Assembly (NCBI GenBank): GCA_963844845.1
Contig: CAWJPW010000001.1
Coordinates: 62,001-126,000 of the forward strand
Reading direction: 5' to 3'
DNA length: 64,000 nucleotides
Source of the DNA: CAWJPW01 sp963844845
GTDB lineage: Bacteria > Acidobacteriota > Thermoanaerobaculia > Thermoanaerobaculales > Sulfomarinibacteraceae
Numbering within the stretch: position 1 is the first letter of the stretch; every line of letters begins with the position of its first letter. Position numbers and translations under genes: made by a program. Shown piece after piece: positions 63,207 through 64,000 of the stretch. Below the pieces are notes generated by a model, which did not search any database, was not told the origin of the DNA, and was given only the letters and a program-made list of their open reading frames with translations.

Positions 63207-64000
63207 TCAGGAACCGGCGGCCCGTCCCTCCTCACGCAGGAGCAGCGCGGCACATTCGCGGGGCGGAAGGGCCCGGGCGATGAGATGGCCCTGGAGGTAC
63301 TCGCAGCCGTGTCGTTCGAGCAGCTGCCGCTGCTCCATCGACTCCACGCCCTCCGCCACCACCGGCAGGCGAAGGCTGTGCGCGAGGGCGATGATCGCTG
63401 ATATCAGGGCCTCTTCGTCCGAACCGGGGGCGAGGTTGCGTACGAAGGAGCGGTCGATCTTGAGCAGGTCCACCGGGAAGCTCCCCAGATAGCTCAGCGA
63501 AGAGTAGCCGGTGCCGAAGTCGTCGATGGCGATCTCGACCCCCACCTCCTTGAGCTGCCTCAGCACTTCGAGTGTCGCCTCGGCCCGGTGCATGGCTGTG
63601 CTCTCGGTGATCTCGAGCTGGAGGTCCCCCGGTCCGACTCCGCTGCGAGCCAGGACCTCCTGAACTCTCGCCACCAATCCGGGATCCTGGAACCGGCCGG
63701 CCGACAGGTTCACCGCGAGCTTGAGACGCGTGAAGCCCATCTCCTGCCACGCCCTGAGCTGCCGGCAGCCCTCGTCCAGCACCCACGCCTCGATCCGGCC
63801 GAGCAGGCCGATGGCGCTGGCTATGCCGAGGAAGTCCACCGGCATGAGGAGCCCGTCGCGGGGGTGCTCCCAGCGCACCAGAGCCTCCAGCGCCACCACC
63901 CGACCGCTGCTCACCGCCACGATCGGCTGATAGTGGAGCACCAGCTCGTTGTCCTCCACTGCCCGGCGCAGCCGCCCCTCGAGATCGAGCCGCGCGCCCG
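63207..64000 (-). CDS. EAL-domain protein, partial (runs off right edge)
   Basis: The C-terminal 264 codons of a cyclic-di-GMP phosphodiesterase-type protein. The frame stays open to the window edge, reading LEGRLRRAVEDNELVLHYQP at the EAL start, so the true start lies beyond. EALVRW (metal Glu), NLSAGRF, EITEST, DDFGTGYSSLSYL, KIDRSFV, and EGVES are all present, implying an active c-di-GMP hydrolase. An upstream GGDEF or sensor part is likely but unseen. Confidence 0.93.
   Translation of the reverse strand, partial: GARLDLEGRLRRAVEDNELVLHYQPIVAVSSGRVVALEALVRWEHPRDGLLMPVDFLGIASAIGLLGRIEAWVLDEGCRQLRAWQEMGFTRLKLAVNLSAGRFQDPGLVARVQEVLARSGVGPGDLQLEITESTAMHRAEATLEVLRQLKEVGVEIAIDDFGTGYSSLSYLGSFPVDLLKIDRSFVRNLAPGSDEEALISAIIALAHSLRLPVVAEGVESMEQRQLLERHGCEYLQGHLIARALPPRECAALLLREEGRAAGS

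Overview
The window is about 64 kb of very GC-rich, densely coding DNA. It looks like the chromosome of a Gram-negative bacterium: it has TonB/ExbB/ExbD, a DUF481 outer-membrane-type protein, lipoproteins with a lipobox, and many secreted beta-rich proteins. The mix (NtrY-like kinase, AtuA-family protein, 14-fold FG-GAP protein ending in a DGFEDG-type tail, Agl23/DUF2298 pair) would fit Acidobacteriota (Thermoanaerobaculia-like). That placement is inference; no rRNA or other phylogenetic marker was seen. No tRNA, rRNA or CRISPR array was recognised.

Layout. 0-10.5 kb: a partial DHH-motif protein, a nucleotide/tRNA operon (ndk, dCMP deaminase-like, trmB), an NtrY-like kinase coupled to a lipoprotein, an Xaa-Pro peptidase, and an AtuA-family protein. 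10.5-12.7 kb: a genomic scar with an Rhs-core remnant, a REP-associated tyrosine transposase between 32-bp inverted repeats, decayed hicB/hicA, and the first copy of a 167-bp foldback element ending on the stop codon of a DsrE-like gene. 13-16 kb: an archaeal-type HMG-CoA synthase / thiolase / DUF35 operon with a clear terminator. 15.9-19.8 kb: a secreted protein behind a sigma-54-type promoter, divergent from a histidine kinase and a sigma-54 response regulator, then the second foldback copy. 20-25 kb: a feo operon (feoB, Cys-rich small protein, DtxR-FeoA fusion) with a near-consensus promoter overlapping an 18-bp palindrome, convergent with tonB-exbB-exbD. 25-27.8 kb: M28 peptidase and hemW. 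27.8-29.4 kb: a 1.6-kb gene-free block packed with hairpin repeats, two of which show compensatory base changes, and a 287-bp tandem duplication. 29.4-36 kb: proC, a HAD phosphatase, RNase D (frameshifted), a membrane glycosyltransferase, a radical-SAM protein and a methyltransferase. 36-42 kb: secreted beta-helix and beta-propeller proteins, an aldo/keto reductase and DUF481. 41-47 kb: GT2 / Agl23-NHL / DUF2298 glycosylation cluster. 47-51.5 kb: giant FG-GAP protein. 51.7-64 kb: LpdD-like protein, cation/proton antiporter, ispG, GH51-like arabinofuranosidase, GHMP sugar kinase, LysM-M23 peptidase, GMC oxidoreductase, sirtuin and a partial EAL protein.

How the genes work together. Many genes overlap stop-to-start (ATGA, GTGA, TTGA and apparently CTGA), implying translational coupling. 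Iron uptake is concentrated at 20-25 kb, where the DtxR-FeoA fusion probably controls its own operon. The two-component system at 17-19.6 kb probably controls the secreted protein beside it. ispG (MEP pathway) occurs with the archaeal-type HMG-CoA synthase complex, so the role of that complex is open. The most unusual non-coding content is the hairpin block at 27.8-29.4 kb and the foldback elements placed exactly on stop codons.
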